From Desulfobacteraceae bacterium (GTDB taxonomy: Bacteria > Desulfobacterota > Desulfobacteria > Desulfobacterales > Desulfosalsimonadaceae), in NCBI GenBank assembly GCA_011389935.1, contig JAABTJ010000016.1, positions 1-64,000 on the forward strand: a DNA stretch of 64,000 nt. The letters run 5' to 3'. The notes under the pieces are model-generated. The model saw nothing but the letters and a program-made list of their open reading frames with translations, was not told the origin of the DNA and did no database searches. Of the stretch, positions 42,840 to 50,620 are shown piece after piece. A program made the translations under genes and the position numbers. How positions within the stretch are numbered: the stretch's first letter is position 1; each line of letters begins with the position of its first letter.

Positions 42840-43739
42840 ATGAGTAAATCATCAGAAGATTGCCATGTCGTTGAAGGGAAACTCGCCCTTCCATACCAGT
42901 ATTTTGCCGGAAGGACGGGCAGCCGTTTTTTGATCAGTCTCCGGGATGAAAAAAAGATCATGGGGATTCGCTGCGAAACGTGCGATACGGTTTTCGTTCC
43001 TCCCCGCCAGACGTGTGAGCGCTGCTTTTCCGATATCTCGGACAACTGGGTGGCGCTCGGCAACAAAGGGACCGTTACCGGGTATACGATCATCCGGTAT
43101 GAAGAGCCTCACCAGCCGGTCAAGCCGCCTTACATTTTGGCGCAGATCAAGCTTGACGGCGCGGATACGCCGATTACCCACATCATTAAGGGAATGCCCC
43201 TTTCCAAAATCAAAACCGGTGCCCGCGTCAAGGCAATTTTTGCCAAAAAGCCGACCTCGTCGATCCGGGATATCGAGTACTTCCGGCCTTCGGACGACAG
43301 GCCCGCATTTGAACTGGGATATACCTATGACGAACTGGAAGTGGGCATGTCGGCCTCGTTTACCAAAACTATTTCCGAGTCCGATGTGTACCTGTTTGCC
43401 GGCATTTCCGGCGACTTCAACCCCATGCATCTGAACGAGGAATTCGCCAAGCTCACGCCGTTTGGTACACGGATCGCCCATGGTGCGCTTCCCCAGAGCC
43501 TTATTGCGCCGGTTCTGGGAATGAAGCTCCCCGGCCTGGGTACGGTGATTCCGGAAATAACCGTTCGCTTCAGAAAACCGACGTATTTCGGGGATACCAT
43601 CACCGCTACCGGTGAAATCATTGAGATGATTGAAAAACGCAGGTGGGTGAGAATGGAGCTGCGCTGGACCAATCAGAAGGAAGAACTGGTTGCAGAAGGG
43701 TCGTGCCTGGCCATCCCCCCCATGCCGATGGGAAAATAA
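42840..43739 (+). CDS. DUF35-MaoC fusion (zinc-ribbon OB-fold plus enoyl-CoA hydratase)
   Basis: A 299-residue fusion. Residues 1-150 are DUF35: zinc cysteines 45, 48, 59 and 62, then an OB-fold. Residues about 160-299 are a MaoC hot-dog hydratase with the R-hydratase motif GDFNPMH (Asp192, His197) and RIAHGALP, so the active site looks intact. It would hydrate an enoyl-CoA. In actinobacterial steroid degradation ChsH2 joins MaoC and DUF35, in the opposite order, and binds the Ltp2 retro-aldolase. The start is ATG 42840. The DUF35 half is paralogous to the stand-alone protein at 50102. Confidence 0.9.
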   Translation: MSKSSEDCHVVEGKLALPYQYFAGRTGSRFLISLRDEKKIMGIRCETCDTVFVPPRQTCERCFSDISDNWVALGNKGTVTGYTIIRYEEPHQPVKPPYILAQIKLDGADTPITHIIKGMPLSKIKTGARVKAIFAKKPTSSIRDIEYFRPSDDRPAFELGYTYDELEVGMSASFTKTISESDVYLFAGISGDFNPMHLNEEFAKLTPFGTRIAHGALPQSLIAPVLGMKLPGLGTVIPEITVRFRKPTYFGDTITATGEIIEMIEKRRWVRMELRWTNQKEELVAEGSCLAIPPMPMGK

Positions 43740-43755
43740 GAAGGGAGCCTGCTCC

Positions 43756-44919
43756 ATGAGCCACACATTCAAGACATCGTGCGAGTGCCAGCAGTATTTT
43801 ACCGATTCGCATGACATGGTCCGGAAATCCTTGCGGGATTTCATAAAAAAGGAGGTGCTCCCTTTCATCGGCGAATGGGAGGAAGCCGGCGGTTTTCCGA
43901 AAGAGGTGTACCGGAAAGCCGCAGACGTCGGCATCCTTGGCATGGGTTATCCCGAAGAATACGGCGGCATACCCGGGGATATATTTTACAGTGTTGTGGT
44001 GACCGAAGAGTTGATGCGATCCGGTTCAGGCGGTTTTGTTGCCGGTCTTGGTTCCCTCAATATCGCCATTCCGCCGATTTTATCGATGGGCACCCCTGAA
44101 CAGAAGGAGCGTTTCGTGCCGCCGGTTCTTGCCGGGGAAAAGATCGCCGCCCTGGCCATCACTGAGCCGGGCGGCGGATCGGATGTGGCTGCCCTGCAGA
44201 CGACAGCCGTCAGAGACGGCGACCATTACGTGATCAACGGAAGCAAAACCTTTATTACCAGCGCGACGGTGGCGGATTATATCACCTGTGCCGTGCGCAC
44301 GGGGGGCGAAGGGGCCCACGGCATCAGCCTGATCGTGGTGGAAGCGGGTTCTCCGGGATATTCCGTTTCCCAAAAGCTGAAAAAGACCGGCTGGTGGGCT
44401 TCTGATACCGCAGAAATCTATTTTGACGACTGCCGGGTGCCGGTTGAAAACCTGCTGGGGGATGAAAATAACGGTTTTTACGGAATCATGGCCAACTTCC
44501 AGACCGAGCGGCTGGCCCTTTCGATCATGGCCAATATGACCGCCAAACTGGCCATGGAAGAGGCCTTGAAATACGCAAGAAAAAGAAGGGTCTTCGGCAA
44601 AACCCTTACGGGATACCAGGTCAACCGGCACAAGCTTGTGGATATGGCGACCCTGGTCGAAGCCAGCACGGAATTCACCTACCGCGTGGCGGCAAAAATC
44701 GGTGCGGGCATTGATCAGTACAAAGAGGTCTCCATGGCCAAGAATTTTGCCTGCAGCGTCTCCGACAAGGTTACGTACGACGCTGTCCAGATTTTCGGCG
44801 GACACGGATACATGCGGGAAAATCTGGTTGAGCGGCTGTACCGGGACAACCGGATCTTGTCCATCGGCGGCGGAACCACCGAGATCATGAAGGAAATTAT
44901 TTCCAAGATGATTTTGTGA
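43756..44919 (+). CDS. Acyl-CoA dehydrogenase
   Basis: A 387-residue FAD-dependent acyl-CoA dehydrogenase. The FAD signature is LAITEPGGGSDVAAL and the C-terminal motif IFGGHGYMRENLVERLYRDNR. The medium-chain catalytic position is Gly (SIGGGTTEIM), but Glu251 lies at the isovaleryl/long-chain-type site (NFQTERLALS), so it should be active. Its start at 43756 follows AAGGGAG by nine bases. It lies between cassettes A and B and probably feeds an enoyl-CoA to the upstream MaoC domain or to downstream enzymes. Confidence 0.93.
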   Translation: MSHTFKTSCECQQYFTDSHDMVRKSLRDFIKKEVLPFIGEWEEAGGFPKEVYRKAADVGILGMGYPEEYGGIPGDIFYSVVVTEELMRSGSGGFVAGLGSLNIAIPPILSMGTPEQKERFVPPVLAGEKIAALAITEPGGGSDVAALQTTAVRDGDHYVINGSKTFITSATVADYITCAVRTGGEGAHGISLIVVEAGSPGYSVSQKLKKTGWWASDTAEIYFDDCRVPVENLLGDENNGFYGIMANFQTERLALSIMANMTAKLAMEEALKYARKRRVFGKTLTGYQVNRHKLVDMATLVEASTEFTYRVAAKIGAGIDQYKEVSMAKNFACSVSDKVTYDAVQIFGGHGYMRENLVERLYRDNRILSIGGGTTEIMKEIISKMIL

Positions 44920-44998
44920 CGATTTCGCAAGGATTTCCGTCATCCGGCCTGCAGGCCTGATTCAAATGGCATGGGGATCAATTCAATGGAGGGAAAAA

Positions 44999-46828
44999 AT
45001 GGAGGAAAAAACGATCAACGTCGTTTTCCGCAACCGGGTTGAACAGTACGGCGACCGGGTTGCCGTTGAAAAAAAGAAAGACGGAAAATGGCTTTCAGCG
45101 ACATGGAACGAATATTACGACCGGTCCCGGGCCACCGGACTCGGACTTGCGGCATCCGGTGTGCAAAAAGGGGACAGGGTCGCGATTCTATCGGAAAACC
45201 GCCTGGAATGGCTATATGCCGACATGGGGGCGCTGGGTATTGGTGCCGTTGTGGTGCCGGTATATACGACGTTGGTCGCAGAAGATGTGCGCTATATCTT
45301 GGAAAATTCGGAATCCAAAATCCTTTTTGTCGAAAACCGGATGCAGCTGGAAAAAGCGCTTCATTTTATCGATGAACTGCCGGGTCTTGAAAAAATCGTG
45401 GTTTTCGAATCCAAAGACGCGGTAGGATCCCGGAACGATATCGCTTGCTTTAAGGATTTTATTCAACAGGGTCATCAAATGCATGAAACCGACCCGAAAC
45501 GTTTTGAAACGCTCGCGGATGAGGTCCAGCCGGAGGATCTTGCCACCATTGTGTATACGTCCGGGACCACCGGCCTGCCCAAGGGTGCAATGATCACGCA
45601 CAACAACATTGTCGCCGTGATTCGTTCCCTGGACAAAATGACGCCCCGGTTTGCCGATGAGACCGATAATACGGTTCCGTTTCTGCCGCTTGCCCATGTT
45701 TTTGAACGAGTGGCCGGTCATTTTCTGGGTATGTATGGCGGTTTGACCGCCTCATATGCGGAAAGCATCGAGACATTCGTCAACGACGTCAAGGAAAAAC
45801 GGCCAACCGTGGTACTCGCCGTTCCCAGGGTGCTGGAAAAGGTTTATCAGCGGATATTGTCGCAGGTCGAGGAGCAGCCGCCTTGGCGGCAGTCCGTTTT
45901 TCGATGGGGCTACAAAATCGGCGTTGAGATCAGTTCGCTGCGGGAGCAGAAAAAACCCGTACCCCTTATGATGAGCCTGCAATACAAGATTGCGTACAAA
46001 ATGATTTTCAAAAAACTGGCCGATGCACTCGGGGGAAGGGTGCGCTGGATGACAGCGTCCGGCGCCCCCACCTCGCGCGAGATCGTATTGTTTTTCAATG
46101 CCTCGGGTATCACCGTAATCGAGGGCTATGGCATGACCGAATGCTGTGCACCGGCAACGATGAGCGGTCTGGATGATTATCATATCGGGACCGTCGGCAA
46201 ACCCATTCCGGATGTTGAAGTCAAAATCGCCGATGACGGCGAGATTCTCATCCGGGGAGAAAACGTGTTTGCAGGGTATTGGAAAATGCCCGAGGAGACA
46301 AAAAACACCTTCACCAGGGATGGTTTTCTCATGAGCGGGGATATCGGCCGCTTCAACGAGTACGGTTTCCTTGAAATCACCGACCGGAAAAAAGACCTGA
46401 TCATCACTTCCGGGGGCAAAAATGTGGCCCCGCAAAAAATTGAGGGGCTGTTCAAGTTTGACCCCATCTTTGAACATTTCATGGTCATTGGGGACCGCCG
46501 CAAGTTTTTATCGGCCCTGGTCAATATAAACCTGGAAGAGGCCGAGCGGATTGCGCTCATAAACAATATTCCGTTTGAAAACCGGGAAGATCTCCTTGAA
46601 AATGAAGCCTTCTTGAAAATTGTGGACGAGCGGGTTGCGGAAAAAAACAAACAGCTCGCGCGATACGAAACGATCAAAAAGTACCGGATTATTAAGCATT
46701 CGTTTTCTCAGGAAGGCGGGGAGCTGACCGCGGCCATGAAACTGAAACGAAACGTGGTCAAGGAAAAAAACGAAAACCTGATCGAGGAGATGTATGCAGA
46801 GGGGGATCATCGGAAGAAGGCTTCCTGA
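44999..46828 (+). CDS. Long-chain-type AMP-forming acyl-CoA ligase
   Basis: A 609-residue ANL ligase of the FadD15/long-chain type. Motifs: YTSGTTGLPKGAMITHNN, FLPLAHVFERVAGH, EGYGMTECCAPA, SGDIGRFNEYGFLEITDRKKDLIITSGGKNVAPQ. The ending ELTAAMKLKRNVV is typical of the long-chain group. The start at 44999 follows GGAGGGAAAA. It differs in type from the other two ligases of the region, so the cluster can activate at least two substrate classes or stages. It precedes cassette B by 51 bases. Confidence 0.93.
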   Translation: MEEKTINVVFRNRVEQYGDRVAVEKKKDGKWLSATWNEYYDRSRATGLGLAASGVQKGDRVAILSENRLEWLYADMGALGIGAVVVPVYTTLVAEDVRYILENSESKILFVENRMQLEKALHFIDELPGLEKIVVFESKDAVGSRNDIACFKDFIQQGHQMHETDPKRFETLADEVQPEDLATIVYTSGTTGLPKGAMITHNNIVAVIRSLDKMTPRFADETDNTVPFLPLAHVFERVAGHFLGMYGGLTASYAESIETFVNDVKEKRPTVVLAVPRVLEKVYQRILSQVEEQPPWRQSVFRWGYKIGVEISSLREQKKPVPLMMSLQYKIAYKMIFKKLADALGGRVRWMTASGAPTSREIVLFFNASGITVIEGYGMTECCAPATMSGLDDYHIGTVGKPIPDVEVKIADDGEILIRGENVFAGYWKMPEETKNTFTRDGFLMSGDIGRFNEYGFLEITDRKKDLIITSGGKNVAPQKIEGLFKFDPIFEHFMVIGDRRKFLSALVNINLEEAERIALINNIPFENREDLLENEAFLKIVDERVAEKNKQLARYETIKKYRIIKHSFSQEGGELTAAMKLKRNVVKEKNENLIEEMYAEGDHRKKAS

Positions 46829-46879
46829 CGATCGTCTTTGCAAAGATAAATACCTAATCAAAAAGAATGGAAGGATCTT

Positions 46880-48025
46880 ATGAAGCAGCGAGTTGCCGTC
46901 TGCGCCGTTGCGCAGATCAAAAACGAGCCCGATATCTGGTATCAGCGGTTCCAGGGAATGGTGCTGGAATGTTTCGAAACGATCGTTGAACAAACCGGGG
47001 TCACCTTTGACATGGACAAAGGAATACGAAACGTGGTGACCTGCTCCGATGATGTCTTTGACGCACGGACCATTTCCGACAATGCGATTACCGACGTGGT
47101 CGGCGCCCATTTCCGCGGAGAGGAAAAGTCATGCCAGGACGGATCCAACGCGCTGGGGTATGCCATGGCTTCCATCCTGTCCGGTCATGACGATGTCATA
47201 CTGGTCGCCGGACACTGCAAGGAATCGCAGCCCGAAAGCCGAAGAATGTGCTCAAACCTGGCGTTCGATCCTTTTTACACAAGGCCGTTGGGGCTGGATT
47301 TCCTTTCTGCCGCCGCATTACAGGCAAGGGCCTACCTGAAGCAGTCGCAGGTCACGGACGCGCATTTGGCAAAAATCGTGGCGCGCTCGCGCGAGAACGC
47401 CGCCCGCAACCCCTTTGCCCGGGAAAATGAATTGGTAACCGAAGACGATGTCATGCAATCGCCGTTGATCTGTGACCCCATCCGGGCGCTGCACCGGTAC
47501 CCGGTCACGGACTGGGCGGTTGCCATGCTGCTGTGCAGTGAAGAACGGGCGCATGAATTCACCGACAAGCCCGTATGGCTGACGGGATTCGGCAACTGTA
47601 TGGACAGCTACTTTCTGGGGGACCGGGACTTGTCCGAGAGTACGGCGTTGCAGAAAGCCGCCCGCAGGGCATACACCATGGCAGGGGTGGATGATCCGAA
47701 AACGGCATTTGATATCATCGAACTTGGTGATGCATATGCCTATCAGCTTCCCATGTGGGCTGAAAATGCCGGCGTCATCGAACCCAAAAGCGCCGGCAAA
47801 TGGATTGATTCAGGCGGGCCGGACCGGATGGGCGTCAACCTGTCCGGCGGCATGTTAAACGGGAATCCGTTCAAACTCGGAGGTCTTGCCCGCGCCATGG
47901 AGGTGGTTCTTCAGCTTCGCGGGGAAGCCGGAGACCGGCAGGCGGACAAGGCCCAAAGGGGATTGGCACACGGGACCACGGGTGCTGCGGGGCAGCACCA
48001 TTCGGTTCTTGTTTTTGAAAAATAA
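46880..48025 (+). CDS. Thiolase-fold protein, cassette B subunit 1 (nucleophile Cys present)
   Basis: A 381-residue thiolase-superfamily protein, paralogue of 37644. Cys85 (EKSCQDGSNALG) lies at the position of the thiolase nucleophile, making this the only one of the four cluster thiolases with it. The C-terminal motif is NLSGGMLNGNPF, with Asn replacing the GHP His, and the ending is LAHGTTGAAGQHHS. It may catalyse acyl transfer or Claisen cleavage with an altered acid-base set. It lies ten bases before its partner gene at 48036, so the two are probably one complex. Confidence 0.85.
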   Translation: MKQRVAVCAVAQIKNEPDIWYQRFQGMVLECFETIVEQTGVTFDMDKGIRNVVTCSDDVFDARTISDNAITDVVGAHFRGEEKSCQDGSNALGYAMASILSGHDDVILVAGHCKESQPESRRMCSNLAFDPFYTRPLGLDFLSAAALQARAYLKQSQVTDAHLAKIVARSRENAARNPFARENELVTEDDVMQSPLICDPIRALHRYPVTDWAVAMLLCSEERAHEFTDKPVWLTGFGNCMDSYFLGDRDLSESTALQKAARRAYTMAGVDDPKTAFDIIELGDAYAYQLPMWAENAGVIEPKSAGKWIDSGGPDRMGVNLSGGMLNGNPFKLGGLARAMEVVLQLRGEAGDRQADKAQRGLAHGTTGAAGQHHSVLVFEK

Positions 48026-48035
48026 GGGAGCAGTC

Positions 48036-49229
48036 ATGGGATATAAAAAGAGAAAACGGCATGTGGGAATCGTTGGTATCGGTGAAACCAAGTTTTCGAG
48101 CCACCGGGAAGATGTGAACCAGCCGGAAATGATTCACGAGGCGGTGCGCCAGGCCCTCGATGATGCAGGATTGCAAATCGACGATATCGATTGCGTGGTC
48201 CACGGCAACATGGAACTTTTTGAGATGGTCCACCAGCCCGATATGTGGCACACGCTCGGCAGCGGTGCATACGGTAAATCATCTTTTCGCCTGACTACTG
48301 GAGGGACCACCGGCGGTACACTGGTATGCGGTGCGGACAACCTGGTGGCATCCGGAATGTATGACGTGGTGCTGGCGATTGGCTTTGAAAAACTGCAGGA
48401 AGGGCACACCACCGGCGGCATCACCAATATGGCGGATCCGTTGTGGGCGCGGAAGCTTCAGTCCGGGGCATTGACCGCCCAGGCCGCGGTCAAGCTCATC
48501 GCTGAATTCGGCGAAGAGAGAGCCCGTCGGGCAGCCATGACCTACCGGATTATCATGGACAAGCATGCGTGCAAAAACCCCAATGCCCACAGGGCCTTCC
48601 ATTTGGAATGGGACCAGATGGAAGACTTGATGGCGCATTCTCCCCCCCTGATTGGCGATTTGCGGCTGATACACATGTGCTCCCAGTCCGACGGGGCGTG
48701 CGCCATCATTTTTGCAGCGGAGAAGAAGGCCCGGGAGATTTCGGAGGCGCCGGTTTGGATACGGGACCATATCACGGTTCACCGGGAGGAAACCCTGAAC
48801 CTGGCCAACAACTATTACCCCATTGACACTACCCACCGTTTTGCCGCGGAAACACTCTATGAGCGAAACGGCATTGAAAATCCGCTGGAATATTTCGACG
48901 TGTTCGAGATGTATGACCCTTCGGCGTGGTGGGGGGTTGACTGGCTGCGGGATTTTTTTCTCCTTGAAGGGGATGAACATATCAAAATGGTTGAAAACCG
49001 GGAAATCATGATTGGTGGAAAGATGCCGATCAATCCTTCCGGCGGGGTCATCGCTACAAATCCCATCGGCGCGACCGCAATGGTGCGGGTGGCCGAAGCG
49101 GCCAAGCAGATCCGCGGGGATGCCGGAGATCACCAGGTTCCGGGCAGTGTCGAGCATGGTCTTGCCTCGTCATTCGGCGGCACCATGTGGACGGTTCTGA
49201 CCATGCTTGAAAAAGAAACGAATTGGTAG
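48036..49229 (+). CDS. Thiolase-fold protein, cassette B subunit 2 (Ltp/SCPx-like)
   Basis: A 397-residue paralogue of 38815, starting MGYKKRKRHVGIVGIG after AAGGGAG; the long upstream extension overlaps the previous gene and is not used. The nucleophile region is TTGGTTGGTLVC (Gly in place of Cys) and the C-terminal motif NPSGGVIATNPIGATAM (Asn for His). It shares with cassette A the segments VHGNMELFEMVHQPD, GFEKLQEGHTTGGITNMADPLWAR and FEMYDPSxWWGxDWL, which define a distinct subfamily. A retro-aldol or non-catalytic structural role is possible. Confidence 0.86.
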   Translation: MGYKKRKRHVGIVGIGETKFSSHREDVNQPEMIHEAVRQALDDAGLQIDDIDCVVHGNMELFEMVHQPDMWHTLGSGAYGKSSFRLTTGGTTGGTLVCGADNLVASGMYDVVLAIGFEKLQEGHTTGGITNMADPLWARKLQSGALTAQAAVKLIAEFGEERARRAAMTYRIIMDKHACKNPNAHRAFHLEWDQMEDLMAHSPPLIGDLRLIHMCSQSDGACAIIFAAEKKAREISEAPVWIRDHITVHREETLNLANNYYPIDTTHRFAAETLYERNGIENPLEYFDVFEMYDPSAWWGVDWLRDFFLLEGDEHIKMVENREIMIGGKMPINPSGGVIATNPIGATAMVRVAEAAKQIRGDAGDHQVPGSVEHGLASSFGGTMWTVLTMLEKETNW

Positions 49230-49243
49230 GAGGAAGATGTATC

Positions 49244-50092
49244 ATGGGTGAATACTACGGTATTGACGTAGCGGATATTTTTAATTCAATGGCTTCCCGT
49301 TTCCGCCCGGAAGGGGCGGAAGGCGTGGATGCGGCCATTGGATACGATGTCGGTGAAAACGGCAGGTGGATGCTTTCGGTCCGTCAGAACCAAATGAGCG
49401 TTGATCGATGCGACGATCTTTCCGGCTGTGATGTTGTGGTGCGGGTAGACGGGCAGACGTTTGTGGGGCTCAATGTCGGCAAAATCGATGCCATGGCTGC
49501 TTTGGGCGCGGCAAAGCTGAAAGTGGAAGGGGATTTCAACCTTTTTGCCGCGACCGGCAAAATGTTTACCAAGTATGTCCCTGCCGGCCAGGAAGTGGCG
49601 CCCGAGCAGGAACTTCTTATGGTAAAACGGACCATTTCGGTCAAGCAGCGATTCGCCACGGGTCCAATTATGGGGACGTTTCTGCAGGGGTTGAAAGAAA
49701 AAAAGATCCTCGCGATACAATGCCCCCAGTGCGGGCGCTTGCAGAGCCCTCCGCGGGAGATCTGTGCCCCGTGCCGCGTACGAAATGATCAATGGGTGGA
49801 AATAGGCCCTGCCGGAGAGATGCGGATGCTGGAATATTGTTACTACGCAAGCCCGGACCCGCTTACCGGGGAAACCCGGGAAACGCCGTACGGCGCGATC
49901 GGTATCCTGCTGGACGGATGCAGAAACGACGAAGTGTTCTGGCATCTTCTGCGGCCGGATCAGCTCGATGAGGTTCAGATGGGCATTGTCATGGGCGAAA
50001 AAGTCGTTCACGGCAGCCGGCTCAGGCCGGTCTGGTCCGACAACAGGACCGGCAGCATCAATGACATCAAGTACTTTGAAATCGACAAGTAA
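49244..50092 (+). CDS. SCP2-DUF35 fusion protein
   Basis: A 282-residue protein. Residues 1-115 form an SCP2 lipid-binding domain (VADIFNSMASRF ... GKIDAMAALGAAKLKVEGDFNLF), and residues 125-282 form a DUF35 domain with zinc cysteines 160, 163, 174 and 177. It matches the C-terminal half of the 904-residue ligase fusion in cassette A, but with one SCP2 domain and no ligase. It probably docks to the two thiolase-fold proteins encoded just upstream and delivers a hydrophobic acyl group. Confidence 0.88.
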   Translation: MGEYYGIDVADIFNSMASRFRPEGAEGVDAAIGYDVGENGRWMLSVRQNQMSVDRCDDLSGCDVVVRVDGQTFVGLNVGKIDAMAALGAAKLKVEGDFNLFAATGKMFTKYVPAGQEVAPEQELLMVKRTISVKQRFATGPIMGTFLQGLKEKKILAIQCPQCGRLQSPPREICAPCRVRNDQWVEIGPAGEMRMLEYCYYASPDPLTGETRETPYGAIGILLDGCRNDEVFWHLLRPDQLDEVQMGIVMGEKVVHGSRLRPVWSDNRTGSINDIKYFEIDK

Positions 50093-50101
50093 GGAGCTGG
50101 C

Positions 50102-50566
50102 ATGCAAAAGGATGATTTTTCAAAATCTTACGTGGTCGAGGGGAAACTCGCCCTGCCGTATACGTATTTTGCCGGCCGGGTCGGCAGTACATTTCTGACA
50201 ACGCTTCGGGACCAGAAGAAAATTATGGGGGTGCAGTGCAACCAGTGCGAAAAAATCTTTGTGCCCCCCCGCCAGACCTGTGAACGGTGCCTGTCGGATA
50301 TCCGGGACAATTGGGTACCGATTGAAAACAGCGGGGAAGTGGTCAATTTCACCGTTGTGCGGGAACAGGATAAACATCTTCCCAGAAAAACACCGTATAT
50401 TCTTGGGTTGATCAAACTTGACGGCGCGGATACCCCCATGGTGCATATCATCGATGGGATCGATCCAGAAAAAATTACCGAGGGCGTGAGGGTCCGGGCG
50501 GTGTACACCAATGAAAGCGATCCGTCCATCCTTTACATCGACCATTTTGAGCCGATTTCTTCGTAA
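50102..50566 (+). CDS. DUF35 zinc-ribbon/OB-fold protein
   Basis: A 154-residue DUF35 protein with zinc cysteines 46, 49, 60 and 63 in CNQCEKIF ... CERC and the OB-fold consensus PYILGLIKLDGADTPMVHII. It matches the N-terminal half of the DUF35-MaoC fusion at 42840 (VVEGKLALPY and VPPRQTCERC segments are shared). Such proteins are required partners of thiolase-fold enzymes (for example the archaeal thiolase/HMG-CoA synthase complex). It is the last gene of cassette B and of the cluster. Confidence 0.9.
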   Translation: MQKDDFSKSYVVEGKLALPYTYFAGRVGSTFLTTLRDQKKIMGVQCNQCEKIFVPPRQTCERCLSDIRDNWVPIENSGEVVNFTVVREQDKHLPRKTPYILGLIKLDGADTPMVHIIDGIDPEKITEGVRVRAVYTNESDPSILYIDHFEPISS

Positions 50567-50575
50567 CGGGAAAGG

Positions 50576-50612
50576 AAAAAGGCGGTTTGCAGCGACCCGG
50601 AGACCTCCTTTT
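50576..50612. terminator. Hairpin between the convergent cluster end and DUF362 gene
   Basis: AAAAGGCGGT can pair with ACCTCCTTTT with one mismatch, so it could terminate from both directions, at the end of the catabolic cluster and of the DUF362 gene. Confidence 0.4.
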
Positions 50613-50620
50613 GTAAACGA

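Noticed and set aside
33945-50566. Benzylsuccinate/alkylsuccinate (bbs-like) toluene or naphthalene pathway
   Set aside because: BbsA/BbsB-like thiolase-DUF35 proteins fit superficially, but there is no CoA-transferase, no hydroxyacyl-CoA dehydrogenase and no glycyl-radical synthase in the window.
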